64,000 bases of DNA from Arabidopsis thaliana (GCF_000001735.4 NC_003070.9:24413971-24477970), one strand, 5' to 3'; positions 1-16,700 are shown, counted from the stretch's first letter. Translations and numbers: made by a program. Notes: generated by a model not told the origin, from the letters alone.

Positions 1-210
1 AATAAGAATATATAAATATATAATGTGTTATAATAATTTGATCATTGCATACACATACTATTAATAGACAAGGAAGAAATAGACACGTGGATTTCACTAA
101 ACCATATTGTATCTTAGAGTGTTTCAATCTCAAACAATGGATATGTGGTGCCACAATCTGCTTTAGTCCCGGATTATCTATATCAAATCTCTTTAACCGT
201 AGCGATAGGG

Positions 211-697
211 TCAGATCAATAGACTTAAGTTTATGACAGTGTGCAATGTCAAGCTCTCGAGCAGTGGAGAACAAGAAAGAATCTGAGCAAATGATTTATC
301 AGTGAGTTTGCAAGAACTCAAGGACAAGTTTCTTAAGGAGGAAATCGACCATGAGTTCCCTGATGTGCAAGTAATAAAAAAAATCATAATCAAGAAACTC
401 AAGAGATAGCTTCTCCATGTTGCGAGACCTGGCGAAATCGATCAAGATATCAATCTTGTGTTCCCTGGTGCGGATACAGAGATGGAAACTCATGATTTTG
501 GGAGCTGAGTATCTAGCTAGGGTTTTGTTTATCGAGTTAGTGTCTGCACTACGGCAATCAATGTAGAGAGAAGGTGTTTCGGACCATACATGCCTCCATC
601 GCTTGGACAAGACAGAGGTTCTGATTGCGAACTTAGTCGGAATAAAGGAGGAGATTAGTTGGAGAATCTCGTCGGGTAAAGAGCTGATAATGTCCAC
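211..697 (-). pseudogene. F-box/LRR (FBD-type) gene fragment, frameshifted
   Basis: Reading leftward from an ATG at 697, the first ~45 residues are a classical plant F-box (SLPDEILQLISSFIPTK, then SVLSKRWRHVW), followed by the start of a leucine-rich region (ARYSAPKIMSFHLCI, MEKLSLEFL). Around 340-400 the frame is lost. The next LRR segment (LRNLSLSSCKLTDKSFAQIL) continues in a neighbouring frame and stops at 211. F-box/LRR/FBD proteins are normally ~400-450 aa, and the rest of the LRR array and the FBD domain are missing. A possible TATA box lies at 771-779 in the right orientation. The family's proteins are SCF ubiquitin-ligase adaptors that bind SKP1/ASK through the F-box. The frameshift and truncation make a working product unlikely, although a short F-box-only peptide could still be made. 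Confidence 0.75.
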
Positions 698-1201
698 ACC
701 GTCGATTTCATCTCGGTCATTCTGTTTTGGTGGTGATCGCCACCGGATCTTTAATAAATGGTTATTTTATATATTTATAGTGGACTATGCCTAGGCCCGT
801 CCCAAGAACTATGCATCTAGTTCTTCATTTCTGAATATGGTGAAAACAGCCGATTATGCACCCAACGATAGCCTGCGGTTTCAGTCCAGATATGTACTAT
901 ATAGAGCAGGCAAAATTAGGTAGACGTACGATACCCCAGACAAAAACCGCAATCACAAAGCAGAGCGGACTAAATGGGATGGGTTAGGGATAGTCCGCAT
1001 TGACACCCTTAAAAACCAACCTTCAGCTAGAGAAATTTGGATGTAAAACCAGACAGTAATCGAATCATTGGTACTTAAACTAGAGAATCTATTAGTCGTG
1101 TAACAAAAATTAGAATACAAGACTTAAAGGAAGAGAGAGTGTATTGATTTGGTGAGAGAAGACAAAACAAGTTCCTGAAACATAGAGAAGTGTCTACATT
1201 C
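698..1201. other. intergenic, 3' flank of UCH2
   Basis: No coding region recognised. It holds the presumed promoter of the broken F-box gene on the left and the 3' UTR/terminator side of UCH2 on the right. Confidence 0.5.
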
Positions 1202-3496
<2,295 letters not shown>

Positions 3497-4324
3497 GACG
3501 AAACTACCTGAAAATCACGAAGGGATCACGTTATAAGCACCGCAACAATACACCAAAAGAGTAGAAGCCTGACGGAAATTGTGGAGGCGAAAGATGAAAA
3601 CGATGAATTACTAGTTAGCTAAAGCAAAGGAATCGCCTTTGAAGCTTCTTCGAACCGAATGAGATAGATTTGGAGATTGCTTTCGTGACTCCAATTTGGG
3701 AATTAGGGTTTAACTTTGCCAGAGCTCGATTATATTTTTATTTTTGTTTTAAATAGTCGCTTTGTCGTGTTGCTTTTCCTGGTTTAGTCTCTGGTTCGTG
3801 GGTTCGTTCGTAATCTTATCGTTGGACCCTTAATTCATATATGTGAAAAAAAACATACGATAACAAAACTGAATCCAAATTCATATTCGTAAGTTGGTTA
3901 ATTGGCTAATTTGCAAAATAATCACTACGTTGATCCATAGTTTAGTTTTGATTGAGTGGTTCTTAATTTCATATGCACTAGTAAATTTTTTGGTTTGGCT
4001 AATATACTCGACCCTATACGCCACAGGCGGGCAAGCCAGTGTACTCAGCGATGGAACATCTTACTTGAGTGCAGTACCTACATATGTGATTAAACTGTCG
4101 TATAGAGTAACGAATGAAGAAGCGAATCAGATAAAGTTCAGTCAAGAAGAGACGATGTTGGACATTATGCCTTCTTTAAGACAGTAACAAAAAGCTTTTA
4201 GTACCAGTAGTAGCAAAACTTCCACAAAGCTTTAATGTCAACATACTAACACTACTACTACAAGTAACATTATAAGCTTGTTTCTTCAGGTTACATGGTA
4301 AAAGGGAATGAAAGCCAACTTCTT
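3497..4324. other. UCH2 promoter/5' leader and SMP1 3' flank
   Basis: About 830 bp between two minus-strand genes. The right part lies just beyond the SMP1 stop; the left part should hold the UCH2 5' UTR and promoter. A 97-codon plus-strand frame (3894-4187) has no recognisable family and is not called. Confidence 0.5.
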
Positions 4325-7261
4325 TCAGAGGAAATCTTTCATTGGATCCTCATGGTGAACTCTCTTCATTCTGTAAGCTTCCATCTCTTCCGGAGTCACC
4401 TGCGATGAAATGAGAGATTTTGATTAATCAACACTAAATCAAGAATATGATACAAAATGTTATTAGAGTGTTAAGATTGGTTTAGATGATCATTACATCG
4501 TTGTTGTATTTGACATTGTATTTGCGTTTCCTCTCATCTTTCTCTTCCCTCCTACTGAGATCCTCCTGTGCAAAACAAAAAAACACAAGTGCTTAAGATA
4601 AAACTGCAGGACAAAGAAACGTCTGTGCAAGAGAATGAATGAGACTCTTTACCTTTTTAAGAGCATTAGCAAGTGCCTCCTCGTTCAACTCCAAATCTTC
4701 AGGAATATCAGTTCCCCATGACGCCATTCTCTTCTCTTCAACCTTCTTTGGGCTCTCTGATCACCAAAATACAAAACCAATGTTACATGGTGTAAAACAA
4801 CATTACATATGCAGAAATACGTTTCTTTAGACATTCCTCAGGAGCATTTTTTCCATTAAATGCAACCAAAAATACATAAGGAATAGAGCTTACACAGACC
4901 TTCAGTTGCTTCTTTGCGAGCAATATTAGCCTTCATCAGATCAAGGGCAGCCTCTGCAGCTTCAATTCCAGCAGAACCTGTGCAGTAACTATTGCGAATG
5001 ATCTGCTGGCAACATTTATATCCCCATTGATGATCTTTCCAATATGATCCCCACACACTAGTGTGATTGTTAGCATGAACATCTTCTTCATATTTACTCT
5101 TTGGCAATATCACCTCCTGTACACAACAAACACGTTAAGAATGAAACAGATCCACACAAAATAAACGTATCATAGCTGTTCATATCACAATAAGAATGCT
5201 ACAGGCAACTGACTCAAGAAGGAAACCATCAGAAACCATACCTGTCCTTTTATAATCCTCCCTGCTCGGTCATACTCAACTTGCCTTTCGCTTTGCCCAA
5301 GTAAAAGCTCCATTGGAATTTCATCTTCTGTAGCTGCATTCCCGTACTTGTCCATGATTGTGTCCTTTGTCTGAGATTTCAGTTTCTCCTTTGCAACCTG
5401 AAAGCTCTTATAGAGCAATTCAGCTTGGGAAGGAGCCGCTTGCATATGCATGTCCTGTCCCTTGTCAAATGCTTCCCATGAATGGATGTTTAGCTGTTTG
5501 AACTCCAAAGCTTGGCCACTATTTCTATATTGATTATCTCCCTGCATACATGATACAAGTAAAACAGATGGTTGGTATTTTATACCATCAAAAGATATGA
5601 TACAACCACATGATCCATGATGATCATCAACTGACCAGATAAAACTTGTCATTTGGATCTGCATCTGGAAGTGGGTCTTCACGCATAGAACGAGTTTTAG
5701 GGTCATAATGAGCTGAGTTGACATCGAGGTTCAACAGGTATTTTGCAGTGTCTTCTCTGATACGCAGATTCCTGAATTAAGAGAGGATGACACCATTAGT
5801 GCATCAAGTTAAAGCAAACAGCCAATATGTGAAAAGAGATAAGATATCTTGTAGATGAAGAATGATGAGTAGTCCATACCTAACCGTTCCTGTGCTACCA
5901 CCACCAGTTGTTCTAACACGCTTTTCAACCTTTGCAAAATCCATCTGCCTGCTCTCATCAACCTTGGCTTCATCAACCCTTAAGTCATCTTCGTCTTCTT
6001 CCCCATCACTATTTGCATCATCACCTTTTTCATTATTGTTTTTCTCCTCAAGTTTCTTAAGTTGCTGCTCCTTCAAGTACTTCTTTCGTGCATCCTCTTT
6101 TGCTTCATAAAGATCTATCACACGATGGTAGGTCGAAGGATCATAACCATTCCATCTGTCCCTCTTGCCATCGTAGTCAAGTTCAAAACTTTCAATTTTC
6201 TCATCAGGTGCAATGTTCATGTTTGTGTACTTCGCCCCAATCTTACGAGGCCTATCCATACAAGCTTTAGCAGTATGCGTCATTGCACCACAGCTTCAAA
6301 AAGAAGATCGCCCAAGTTAGATAATGGAACTAACGAAAATCGTTTTTCCACTTTCAATATAGCCAAGGTTTCTCCAAAATATACAAACATTCAAGGGAAT
6401 GGATAGTAAAACAAAAAACTGAAGGTAAAGCATCCAGCCAAGGACATACTTTTGACACGCTCCCTTGCGGTATTTTTCAGCTTGAAAGATCTTTGCACCT
6501 CTATCATACCACGACTTAGTGTAATTGGGATCACTCTTCCATTTCCTTTGATGCTTCAAACTCTGTTAAAACCAACCAATAAAAAGAGTATTCAGTGTGC
6601 ATGTAAACATGGCAGTTCAGAGAAGCAGGTGAACCAAAGAAGGATTTTAGCTTACCGGTTTTTCAGAATTAAGATACCATGGAGCAGATGACATATACTG
6701 CGGAATATGAGGATTAATTTCCTTTCCATCCTCATCAACCTCAGCTGGAGCAAGCCCGGCTTTACGAGCTTCCTCTAATTCAATTTGCTTCCTATGGTCT
6801 TCCCTAGACTTAAAAGCAACTGCAAAAAAGTCCAAAAACATATGTCAGAAAGATAAAAGGATAGAACTTTAAGAAAATTGATTGCTAACAAAGAACCAAA
6901 TCAATAAGAATAGTGAACTTTGAATCAGACTCTTAAGAATCACAATTTGAATCTAACCAAAACCATAACAGAGAGAGAACCACCAATCACAGAAAGTCTC
7001 AAATCAATAAGAATAGCAAAAATTTGAATCAGACTCGTAAGTAAAACAAAATGGATGTAAAACCAAAATAGAGAAAATCAATGATAATACAACTTCCAAA
7101 ACAGTAAGAACCTTAAAATTAATGATACAAAATTACGAGAGTATGATTCGAAATCGAGATTTTTTTACCACCAAAAGGGAAATTTAAAGCTAAATTGAAA
7201 ACCAGTTTCAAATGAATTAGAAGAAATGTTGAAGGAAATGGGTACCTGAAGCCGTCGCCAT
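4325..7261 (-). CDS. SMP1: pre-mRNA splicing factor SLU7 homologue (SWELLMAP 1)
   Basis: SLU7-class second-step splicing factor, nuclear, involved in 3' splice-site selection. Arabidopsis SMP1/SMP2 are needed for cell cycle re-entry in leaf and meristem cells. Ten coding exons: 7246-7261, 6656-6819, 6450-6562, 5880-6293, 5636-5771, 5242-5541, 4900-5116, 4653-4756, 4497-4565 and 4325-4399, summing to 535 aa plus stop, as known for At1g65660. The CCHC zinc knuckle (C96-x2-C99-x4-H104-x4-C109, [14 protein letters not shown]) is split by intron 3 and followed by basic KIGAKYTN. A Glu/Asp-rich and Lys-rich region (exon 4) and the SLU7 core with WGSYW and WGYKCC motifs follow. The first exon codes for only MATAS, so the start depends on the small 16-nt exon; the downstream frame is open from exon 2. 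Confidence 0.95.
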
Positions 7262-8022
7262 TATTATACGATCGTGAAGCTTCGACTTCTCTCTCTGTTG
7301 CGAAAAATCTGAAGGAACGAAGAAGAAGAAATGGCTACGGCTTTATTATGGTTAAAATCATGTGATAGATTGAAATGTGATCAAATATGGGCTGTTAAAA
7401 GGCGTAGAGGCCCATTCATTAGCAAACACCACTCATTTAACCCAAAACCAAAGCAAAAGCGACGCCGTTTTCGCCACTAATTATTATCCCCAAGACCAAA
7501 CAAGGACCAGATTTAAAACCGGATATAGTATAGTAGAATCAATTTTCTAAGTAAGAGATTTCAGTTTACTTTTCTTTTTTTTGATTGGGTTGAAAAATGT
7601 CCATAGAAAGAGAAAACCATGGTATAAAGTTCTCCAATTAATTGAATATAATGTAAATGGGCATATATGAACCAACCTAAGCTTGCAAGCTTAAAAATGT
7701 AAACAGGTCTAAAACTAAACAGGCCTAAACGGCTACTTGTTAAATTGCCAGAGCCTAAAGAGGTCAAGAAAGCATGTTTTAGGTGAGGATTTGTTTGCTT
7801 TTAATCTCCATTTTTATAGGTAACAATGTATTTTCAATTTGTTCAACATAGGAAAAATATGCATGTTATCCTTCATTATTACAAGCATAATTCTTATAAG
7901 TCCAGTAAATTTTTCATAAAACTTAAATCCTCATATGACTCGTTTGATAAATCATCTTTACCAACTAGTCTTTTAAGTATTTAACATTTGCAATAATCGT
8001 TCAAGAACAAGATCGATGGTTT
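7262..8022. other. SMP1 promoter and CYP702A1 3' flank
   Basis: The SMP1 5' leader and promoter occupy roughly 7262-7560 on the minus strand; the rest is AT-rich DNA downstream of CYP702A1. No gene or repeat recognised. Confidence 0.5.
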
Positions 8023-9983
<1,961 letters not shown>

Positions 9984-11672
9984 ATCAACTTATTTCTTTC
10001 TTCAATTTCAACTATTTCGAAGATGTAAGTGGTTTATGGTTTAGGGGTGCATGATTAGAGGGAGTAGTACTCTCCTTATACTTGTGATCTCTCGTCGATT
10101 GGTAAAGTATGTTTATTTCAGATGGTAAATTGTTTATATAAGAAAAAACATTGTTGCCTTGTGTTTAATTAAAAGAGGTAATACGTAAAACTGCAAGATA
10201 GCTTGTAATTTGATTTTGTCAACTCACACACGATGTTTTAAATTTAATTAAAACTGGATTGTGACAAAATAGCAGCTTTAGTACACGCAAGTAGATAAAA
10301 TAAAAAATAAAACAACCCATGAAGACAAGTATTGCCCAGATTTCCAAAAGAGAACAAAATCATCCATGCAAAGCTAAGTTCAATTTTTTTTAATGAATTG
10401 ATGCTCATCTCTAGATTATATATTCGCTACAGCTTCTCTCTAGATTAATCCGTCAATATCATCACCATCAGCAATTTCATCGTTTGCCCGCATACTGTTT
10501 GGTATTTTTGAAAGTAAAAAGTAAACTTGGTCTTAGATTAATTTTTAACTAAAGTTTTAAACAAGTGAAATGAATTTAAGTAGGACAAAGCAAACCAAAT
10601 TAAGTATCGCTCTAATTAGGTGCCAATTTCACTAAGTAACTTTTTTAATTTAAATTTGTTAACAATGATTTTTAACTGAAGTATGATACAAACCAAAATT
10701 CAAATTGTACACTCTATCCACACCGATAGCGTTCAAGAAACATATGTATCGATTACCTTCTAATCCAAATATCTGAAAAAGATAAGTAGTCTAGATAGTC
10801 ATTTATGATTCTTTCAACATTAGTTATTGAAAATGTAATTCGAAATACGACAATAAGAATGTGCCAAAAAAAGAAAGATGAGACTGGTGTTTTCCATAAA
10901 GATGTAGTTATCGAAATTTGTTGTACTTATAGTTTTAACTATATGTCGACTTTGAAAAAACGGAGTCTGATTTCAACTTAGCAATGATTTTTTAACAAAA
11001 AAAAAAAAAAAAACTTGCTTCACTCGATGTGTATATAAATTCCATCAGTTTTCGGATGATAAAAACTCTAAGACTGTTTCCATAGGCTTCTAGATCCATA
11101 GACAGTATCCCAAAAGCTTTGTTTTGCTAAGAGAACAAAAAGTTTAATGCAAACTTTATCTTGTGTAAATGGACGTTACGAATGTATCAAATACATATCT
11201 TTCAAGGTATGATATTTATTTATTTTTTGGTCAGAAAGGTATTGTATGATATTAAACACAGGATTTTGAACTGAAATACACAATACTTATCAATATATAT
11301 ACTTATCAAGTTAGTCTTTTTTACTCCCAATTTGAAAAACACGAAAGAGTAATTGAGACCTATATATGTCTTAATGAAGCCAACTTGCCCAAATTTATTT
11401 CACTATAAATTTGAATTATGCTATATATCCAATGATTACAAAGTTTGCTGTTGGTATATCCTACTCCTTGAAAACATACTTTGAAATAAGCATTATAAAT
11501 TATAACCAAGCCTATTTCAGTTCCAGTTGGTATCTTAACGAAACTGGATTGTTAAAGTTGAAACATGTCAAAACCAAAGAGTGGTTTCAGCATTTGATCT
11601 TAAGCTAGAAGAGATCAGAAAGATGAGATTGCCTCCAACGATGCTGAGGGATCCATATGTTCTTGGCTATTA

Positions 11673-11850
11673 TTGGGTCTATTTGGGCTTTTGTATATAT
11701 CGACAGAGTCGTTTATTGTATTAGGTTAACACAATACTCTTGTCTAAAAAGGATTTTGCCGTCACATAAAATAAAAAAGTAAAATACTTTTTCAATAAAC
11801 CGACTCATATATGTCGATACAAACAAAGACCCAATATGTTAAGAACAAAC
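11673..11850. repeat. imperfect inverted repeat (hairpin, arms ~50 bp)
   Basis: The left arm (about 11673-11725: TTATTGGGTCT ... TATCGACA ... GTCGTTTATT) reappears reverse-complemented at about 11795-11845 (AATAAACCGAC ... TGTCGATA ... AGACCCAATA), with a loop of ~70 bp rich in A. The match continues outward with a shared TGTTCTT block. It could be a degraded foldback/MITE or a chance remnant of an inverted duplication; no target duplication was found. Confidence 0.5.
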
Positions 11851-13185
11851 ACTTAAGTAGTTGTAAAAGGTTTTCATAAAAGTGGTCTCGACAATCGTTG
11901 AGATTCATTCCTTTAACGAAAATGGTTGAATTGGTTCCAAGAAGCTTCTCATTGGACTGTATGAGAAACCCCACTGAGACAACTAAGATTGGTATTCCTC
12001 ATACATCCATATCCTAACTATCCTTCTGATTCCAATTGTGCAAATCCCTTGGCTTGAAGCATTTGATGCAATTGCACATTGGCAAGGTTAGTTGATCACA
12101 ATTTCTACTAGCTACTATATAATACTCAACGTTGTCGCATCAACGATATTTTGGTCCTCATACTCGACCTTGTTGCATTAACGCTTGATAGAATTTCAAT
12201 AGAATAGTTTCTAATTCCAAAAACTATATATAAGTTATTACTTAAGTCAAATCTAAAAATTAGATTTTTAGCGCATTTCATAATAGAGTATTTCTTCTAG
12301 TTGGTAATTAATAATCATTTGAAATCTCGAGTTTAACCTACAACTTTTTGTCAATTGTTTTACTAATTTGCATATATTTTGCTTGAATTTTGCTTATGTT
12401 TGTTAAAAAAAGTCTTTTATTTTAGTTTTTTATATGATGATAATTTTGTTTTGATAGAGTTATGAACTTGTAGTAAACAAAATCATCATTAAATGCACGA
12501 AAAATTAAGTATCATGTATAACCAAAAACCAAGAGTCAAACGGATGATGATTTGAGAAGTTTTAAAGAATTCAAACGGTTGTTTGTGCTCTATTATGCTT
12601 TGATTTGCAACTCTTCTTCAATGGGCTTATGGGCACAGAGCAGATATATATCATTGATATATTACTATACATATACAGTATCGTGTGGGCCGGATGTGCA
12701 TCATCATGAATCTAATAAAAATTAAGTTTATAGTATAACCTTTTTCTAAATGATATTTGAACTCTTCAACTCATATACAAAATTAATTAATTCATGGGAC
12801 CTTCCTTCACGTTTTAAGTTTGTTATAAAATAAGTAAAATTGATTCAGTAAATCGTCATGACAAACCTGATTTACGCCAAGTTTTACGTTCATGCGATTA
12901 TTTTCAGAACTTTATGCATGTTTTCAACCGTGCGATTAAATTTCAACGACCAAGTAATCCACCATTAACGGTTACATTAGCGTACAAATTTCGCCATCAA
13001 TCTAATTCCAAATTACCTTGATTTAGGGAAAAATAAGAATTAATATGCTATACGACACCGTATGATGCAACCAGATATAAACTATGGCTCTAACGGTTAA
13101 CCGTAATTAGGATTCACTTCGAAATAAAACTAAACAAAAAACGAAAGACTTCAAGTGTCTTATAGTATTTTTTTAGACAAAGTAA

Positions 13186-13250
13186 CACGTGGATTAATAC
13201 AGTTGGGCGTATTAGAGTCTTTCACGGGATTTGATCAATCTATAAACTAC
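13186..13250 (+). promoter_or_regulatory. EXPB2 core promoter: G-box and TATA box
   Basis: A perfect G-box CACGTG at 13186-13191 and a TATA-like TATAAACTA at 13241-13249 precede the EXPB2 ATG (13296) by ~105 and ~50 bp. Spacing fits a TATA promoter with a short leader. The G-box would bind bZIP or bHLH factors; that is inferred from the motif alone. Confidence 0.5.
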
Positions 13251-13295
13251 TATAAGTAGCCCATCTTACCTTACTTAATATTATCATTTATCACA

Positions 13296-14429
13296 ATGAC
13301 AATTCTTGTCGTAGATCGATACTACATGCTCATGAACTTACTCTTTGCTCTAACTTGTCTCCTCTTGAACTTAACTCATTGCTTTAGCCCCAAGAAATTC
13401 AACATTTCAGCCGCCACGACCAGCGATTCTGATTGGTCTATCGCCGGATCTACGTGGTATGGTAACCCCACCGGATACGGAAGCGACGGTATATATATAT
13501 TCGTGTTATGTCAATTACAGCTCTAGATAAACAAGCAAGAAACTAACTATATATTTAAATTAATTACTAACCACAATATATTGATTAATTATAATGAAGG
13601 TGGAGCTTGTGGTTATGGAAATGCTGTTGCACAACCTCCGTTTTCGAAAATGGTATCAGCCGGAGGTCCGTCGTTGTTCAAGTCAGGAAAAGGATGTGGT
13701 GCATGTTACCAGGTTACTAATATAATTACAATATTAAGCGGAAGAGATTAAGAATAAATGAAAGATTAGCTTATATACTGATTTATTTACGTTCAGGTAA
13801 AATGCACTTCGAAATCGGCATGTTCGAAAAATCCTGTTACGGTGGTCATTACAGATGAATGTCCTGGATGCGTTAAGGAGTCGGTCCATTTCGATTTGAG
13901 TGGTACAGCGTTTGGTGCCATGGCAATTTCTGGTCAAGATAGTCAGCTTCGCAATGTCGGAGAATTGCAGATTCTTTATAAAAAGTATGTATCTAAGGAT
14001 TTGGCATTAGTATATTACTACAAAGTTATTCTATACTAATTTAGTAAGGTTATATTTACTTGTTATGTAATTGTGTTTCATTGGTATGTGTGTGTGTTTA
14101 GGGTTGAGTGCAACTATATAGGCAAAACGGTGACATTTCAAGTGGATAAAGGTTCAAACGCTAACTCCTTCGCGGTTTTGGTTGCGTATGTAAACGGAGA
14201 CGGCGAAATTGGCCGAATTGAACTCAAACAAGCTCTAGATTCTGACAAGTGGTTGTCTATGAGCCAATCATGGGGCGCCGTGTGGAAGCTCGACGTGTCG
14301 TCACCTTTGCGTGCCCCGCTCTCTCTCCGAGTGACTTCGTTGGAATCCGGCAAGACTGTTGTGGCTTCCAATGTCATTCCCGCAAACTGGCAACCCGGTG
14401 CGATATACAAATCCAACGTCAACTTTTAA
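13296..14429 (+). CDS. EXPB2: beta-expansin
   Basis: Secreted wall-loosening protein acting non-enzymatically on matrix polysaccharides. Four exons: 13296-13488, 13600-13712, 13797-13984 and 14102-14429, 822 nt or 273 aa. An N-terminal hydrophobic signal ([16 protein letters not shown]) is followed by the double-psi beta-barrel domain with [19 protein letters not shown], the paired cysteines of [17 protein letters not shown] and the diagnostic HFD motif ([10 protein letters not shown]). The C-terminal carbohydrate-binding domain runs from about residue 175 ([17 protein letters not shown]) to [14 protein letters not shown]. An in-frame Met ten residues after the first could be the true start just before the signal. 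The downstream neighbour is a partial paralogue. By locus order and length I take this as EXPB2 (At1g65680) and the next as EXPB6; the names could be swapped. Confidence 0.9.
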
Positions 14430-15490
14430 GACTAGCTAGAACTAAACTAATCATAAAGTATAAATAATATCTCTTACTTAAATGTTCAATCCCGTGTGGT
14501 GGCAATAATATAAATTAGGTCTAGTGTGCTCAAATGTTTGTTCATTTGAGTTGTGGTTTATACATATGTCATATATATGTGGTAAGTTTACGCCTTTACA
14601 CAGAAAACTTGTATCCAGGGTGATATACTTTATAAAAGGAAAGGATTTTTAAGCTAAAAAAAAGAAAAGCTAATGTATTTGTCCATATAGGCAAGTATAC
14701 ATTAATGAATATGGTATCAAATATTTTGACTTACATAAATGAAATGATGTTATTTATTTACAATTTTTTTTTATAGCAAGTTAATACATGATTTTGAAAT
14801 CAATTACCAAAATTTATTTAACATAAATCACATTTTGTTTTCCTTTCTTGAATGCATTTATCGTTTAGACTTAAGTTTTACCTTAAATTTACCTTTCGTA
14901 CGTGATGATTGGAGAGCTTGATTTTCCATTTGTAAGAAGTGACTCAGATTTTAGTTTTCGGGTCTAAGTGTGGGAGAAACTCGGTGAAAGAGAGGGTTCG
15001 AAGTCTGTTGTGACTAAAGTCATAACACGTGAGGCGAGCTGACTAAAGTCATAACACGTGAGGCGAGCTGACTAAGGTCATAACAAGCTTGAGGGCGTTT
15101 TGGTCTTTTCGCATGAGCTCTGTAACTATATCTTCTTCTTCTTCTCTGTAATTCTGTTAGATCGGAGATAGAGAAAGAGAGAGAATTGTAATCAAGTTCT
15201 AGAGAGAACTAGAGAGAGAAAACTTGTAAAGATACATTGTAAAGAAAGGTTCTAGTGGATTTCCGGAGAGATTCTCCGGCGAGACGTAGCGATTCCGGTT
15301 GAGGAACGTGAACTCGTTAAATCGTGTGTGTCTTTGTTTCTTTAAGTTAGGCGCCGGTAGCACCGGTACTAACAAAATTACATATTTGTAACAATATATA
15401 TATATATACACACATACATTTTAGAATAGTAAATTCTTTATATGAATATATATGATGCTTAAATGTGTATATATATATGGTTATATATAG
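14430..15490. other. expansin intergenic region with solo LTR
   Basis: About 1 kb between the two expansin genes. The left half is AT-rich 3' flank of EXPB2; the right half is occupied by an LTR (15006-15374). I searched this interval for an EXPB6 first exon (signal peptide plus a TWYG-type motif) and saw none. Confidence 0.55.
15006..15374. mobile_element. solo LTR, Copia-like (fossil)
   Basis: A 369-bp segment beginning TGTTG and ending TAACA, as Copia LTRs do, with the composition typical of Arabidopsis Copia LTRs: a CT/AG-rich centre, then a GC-richer 3' part containing CTCCGGCGAGACGTAGCG and CACCGGTAC. No internal polyprotein, primer-binding site or second LTR is present, so it is a solo LTR or fragment. 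Near the 5' end a 29-bp unit starting GACTAAAGTCATAACACGTG is repeated in tandem (15012-15040, 15041-15069, then a partial third). No convincing target duplication is visible (AAGTC against AAATT), which suggests some age. It sits where the first exon and promoter of EXPB6 should be. Confidence 0.65.
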
Positions 15491-16700
15491 GAGGAGCTTG
15501 TGGTTTCGCAGTGGCTAATCCACCATTATACGGGATGGTTTCAGCTGGAGGTCCTTCAGTGTTCAACAATGGAATAGGATGTGGAACATGTTTTCAGGTT
15601 TGTATGAATGTATATAGGGCAAGACTCAAGAGCATAGTGTTACGTATGTAACACAGAATTTATGCCCTTTTGGTCAGCTTTGTTAATGCTTTTTAGGTAA
15701 TATATTAGTTAGAATAGTATTTTCAGAAAAGATGATACAATTTTATATATATGTAGCTAAGATTGTTCATAAAACGTAAAAAAAAATTGTGTAATTATAT
15801 TCAATAAAATGACCAGTTCATATGTCTTTTTTAATTAATCAGAATGAACATTAAAAATTTGGGTTGGAAAAAAAATTGACATAGCATGCAAGATCTGAAT
15901 GTATGTTATATGGTTACAACAAGATTTTACTTTCATCAACTATATAGTATATGTTAACATTTTTATTTATCAGATTCTATGCAATGGGCATCCAGCATGC
16001 TCGAGGAGACCAATAACGGTGACGATAACCGACGAATGCCCTGGTGGTCCTTGTGCCTCTGAACCAGCCCACTTTGATCTTAGCGGCAAAGCCATGGGTG
16101 CCTTAGCCAGACCTGGCCAAGGCGATCGACTTCGATCGGCTGGTGTTCTACGTGTTTACTACAGACGGTACTTATATACTTACATAATTTTTGTTTTAAA
16201 ATTTTTCCTTTTAGTATGTATATCTAGGTTTTGAGTTGAATTTTTTTTTTTTGATAAATCAAAGAAATCAATGTTTTCATTTTTGTTATTATCTTTACAG
16301 AAATATTATTTAATTAAAATTCAACTATTTTCTATGATATACGAATCAAAATATTGACTATTGTTTTTTGATCAGCGTGGAATGTTTATATCGAAGAACT
16401 AACATAGCTTTCCGTATGGACCCTGGAGCAAATCCGTACTACATTTCATTTGTTGTCGAGTATGAAAACGGTGATGGAGATTTGGCCTATATAGAAATTC
16501 AACCAGCCGACGGAGAATTCATCCCCATGCAAGAAATGAGGTCTGCTGTATGGAAGATCAGCTCTGGCAGTCCTCTAACAGGACCATTCAACATCAGACT
16601 TACTTCTGCTGAATCTCATAAAGTAGTCCTAGCTTATAATGTTATTCCGGCGAATTGGAAACCTAATGAAACTTACCGTTCAGTTGTGAACTTTAAGTAG
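15491..16700 (+). CDS. EXPB6: beta-expansin lacking its first exon
   Basis: Three exons align with exons 2-4 of the upstream gene: 15491-15597 ([15 protein letters not shown] ... GCGTCFQ), 15974-16167 ([31 protein letters not shown]) and 16376-16700 ([12 protein letters not shown] to [15 protein letters not shown]). Phases and splice sites are intact and no internal stop is seen. The codon phase at 15491 demands an upstream exon, yet no exon for a signal peptide and the TWYG segment is present in the ~1 kb to EXPB2; a solo LTR lies 117 bp upstream instead. Without a signal peptide the product could not be secreted normally. Introns have grown relative to the paralogue (376 and 208 bp). The name follows At1g65681; an ATG within exon 2, or a fused transcript from elsewhere, might be used by annotation pipelines. 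Confidence 0.75.

Larger units (their letters stand above)
9984..13295. other. 3.3-kb AT-rich intergenic region
   Basis: No gene recognised. The left ~300 bp is the CYP702A1 promoter; the right ~150 bp is the EXPB2 promoter. Between them lies AT-rich DNA with a long A-run near 11000, a hairpin-forming inverted repeat at about 11673-11850 (listed separately) and scattered short frames without family features. Confidence 0.5.

Noticed and set aside
3894-4187. 97-codon open frame between UCH2 and SMP1
   Set aside because: No recognisable domain, hydrophobic low-complexity start, and position inside a promoter/3' flank; no support as a gene.
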